NCBI GenBank assembly: GCA_041599115.1
Contig: JBFHXF010000082.1
Span: forward strand, 1-9,053
Length of the DNA stretch: 9,053 bases
From: JACZUI01 sp041599115
GTDB lineage: Bacteria; Actinomycetota; Acidimicrobiia; Spongiisociales; ZC4RG35
Reading direction: 5' to 3'
The notes under the pieces were generated by a model. That model was given only the letters and a program-made list of their open reading frames with translations, was not told the origin of the DNA and made no database searches. This document shows, one piece after another, positions 8,647-9,053 of this stretch (the stretch's first letter is position 1; the number at the start of each line of letters is the position of its first letter). The position numbers and the translations under genes were made by a program.

Positions 8647-9039
8647 TCAGCTGAGTCTCGACCTGACCACATCCGGCACAGGTATGGGTCGGTGGGTTTG
8701 CAGGTCGACGGTCACATAGACCTCCTCACCTATAGCCACCTGGCGACCGGTGTTCTCCTCGACGATCTCGAATCCGAACACGATCGAGGTGTTGCCGACC
8801 CGGGCAACGCTCACACTCGTTGCCAGGGTCTCTCCGATCACCGCCTCGGTCCGATAATCGATATCGGTGTGGGCCAGGACCATCAGGAACCCATCCTGGG
8901 CATGATCGTGAAAGGCCAGGCCCAAATCTTCGAGGAAGTCGGTCAGGGCGTCGTCGACATAGACCAGATACCGCGTGTTGAAGACATGGGCGTTGGCGTC
9001 CACATCCCAGTAACGGACCTTGCGCCGGTAGGGCTCCAT
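8647..9039 (-). CDS. Acyl-CoA thioesterase, hot-dog fold (4HBT/YbgC-like)
   Basis: The 130-aa protein has the normal length of a single hot-dog domain. The N-terminal motif RYWDVDANAHVFNTRYLVYVDD matches the 4-hydroxybenzoyl-CoA thioesterase family. D14 aligns with the catalytic Asp17 of the Pseudomonas enzyme, and H18 and N21 lie in the usual HVxN position. The rest (IDYRTEAVIGETLATSVSVARVGNTSI) gives the central strands. Such proteins hydrolyse an acyl-CoA to free acid and CoA in the cytosol and usually act as homotetramers or dimers. The acyl substrate is unknown. The ATG at 9039 is bounded by an in-frame TAG at 9051-9049, so the start is secure although the ribosome site is weak. Its stop lies 5 bp from the stop of the convergent anti-sigma gene, leaving no room for a separate terminator between them. 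Confidence 0.9.
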   Translation of the reverse strand: MEPYRRKVRYWDVDANAHVFNTRYLVYVDDALTDFLEDLGLAFHDHAQDGFLMVLAHTDIDYRTEAVIGETLATSVSVARVGNTSIVFGFEIVEENTGRQVAIGEEVYVTVDLQTHRPIPVPDVVRSRLS

Positions 9040-9053
9040 GCCCGCAATCTATA

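Overview
The window is GC-rich and densely packed. It uses TTG and GTG starts as well as ATG, has at least one probable leaderless promoter, and carries family combinations typical of high-GC Gram-positives: cyclase-STAND ATPase-TPR regulators, DUF4242-cyclase fusions, and an ECF sigma factor followed by a DUF5667-like membrane protein. I infer an actinomycetote. A lineage such as Acidimicrobiia is possible, but the sequence alone does not prove it. I see no rRNA, tRNA, mobile element, CRISPR array or phage gene. It reads as a chromosomal housekeeping/regulatory region.

Left part (1-3108). A DUF4242-class III cyclase fusion runs off the left edge on the minus strand. It is divergent from a 94-aa hypothetical protein with two WPxxYA motifs. 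A bulged hairpin follows that gene. Next comes a tight plus-strand cluster: a 62-aa membrane protein, a class II glutamine amidotransferase (N-terminal Cys2) and a TauE/SafE-type (TSUP) permease. Junctions are 1 nt and 9 nt, so these three are probably one operon.

Centre (3127-6306). One minus-strand gene of 1059 codons encodes a zinc ribbon, a class III adenylate/guanylate cyclase domain, a P-loop STAND-type ATPase and a long helical-repeat C-terminus. It converges on the TSUP gene with 18 bp between them. Its upstream region shows a good -35/-10 pair placed so close to the ATG that a leaderless transcript is likely.

Right part (6489-9039). A secreted protein with four cysteines and a His/Lys/Ser/Gly heptad-repeat tail lies on the minus strand, followed by a perfect 12-bp hairpin terminator. 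Divergent from it is a two-gene plus-strand operon: an ECF-type sigma factor (TTG start fixed by an in-frame stop) and a single-pass membrane protein that is probably its anti-sigma factor. At the right end a hot-dog thioesterase (4HBT family) converges on this operon with a 5-bp gap.

Functional reading. Two separate cyclase genes imply cAMP (or cGMP) signalling inputs, but no cyclic-nucleotide receptor is present here. The sigma/anti-sigma pair may control the divergent secreted protein; this is inferred from layout only. The least explained units are the small membrane protein-amidotransferase-TSUP operon and the repeat-tailed secreted protein.
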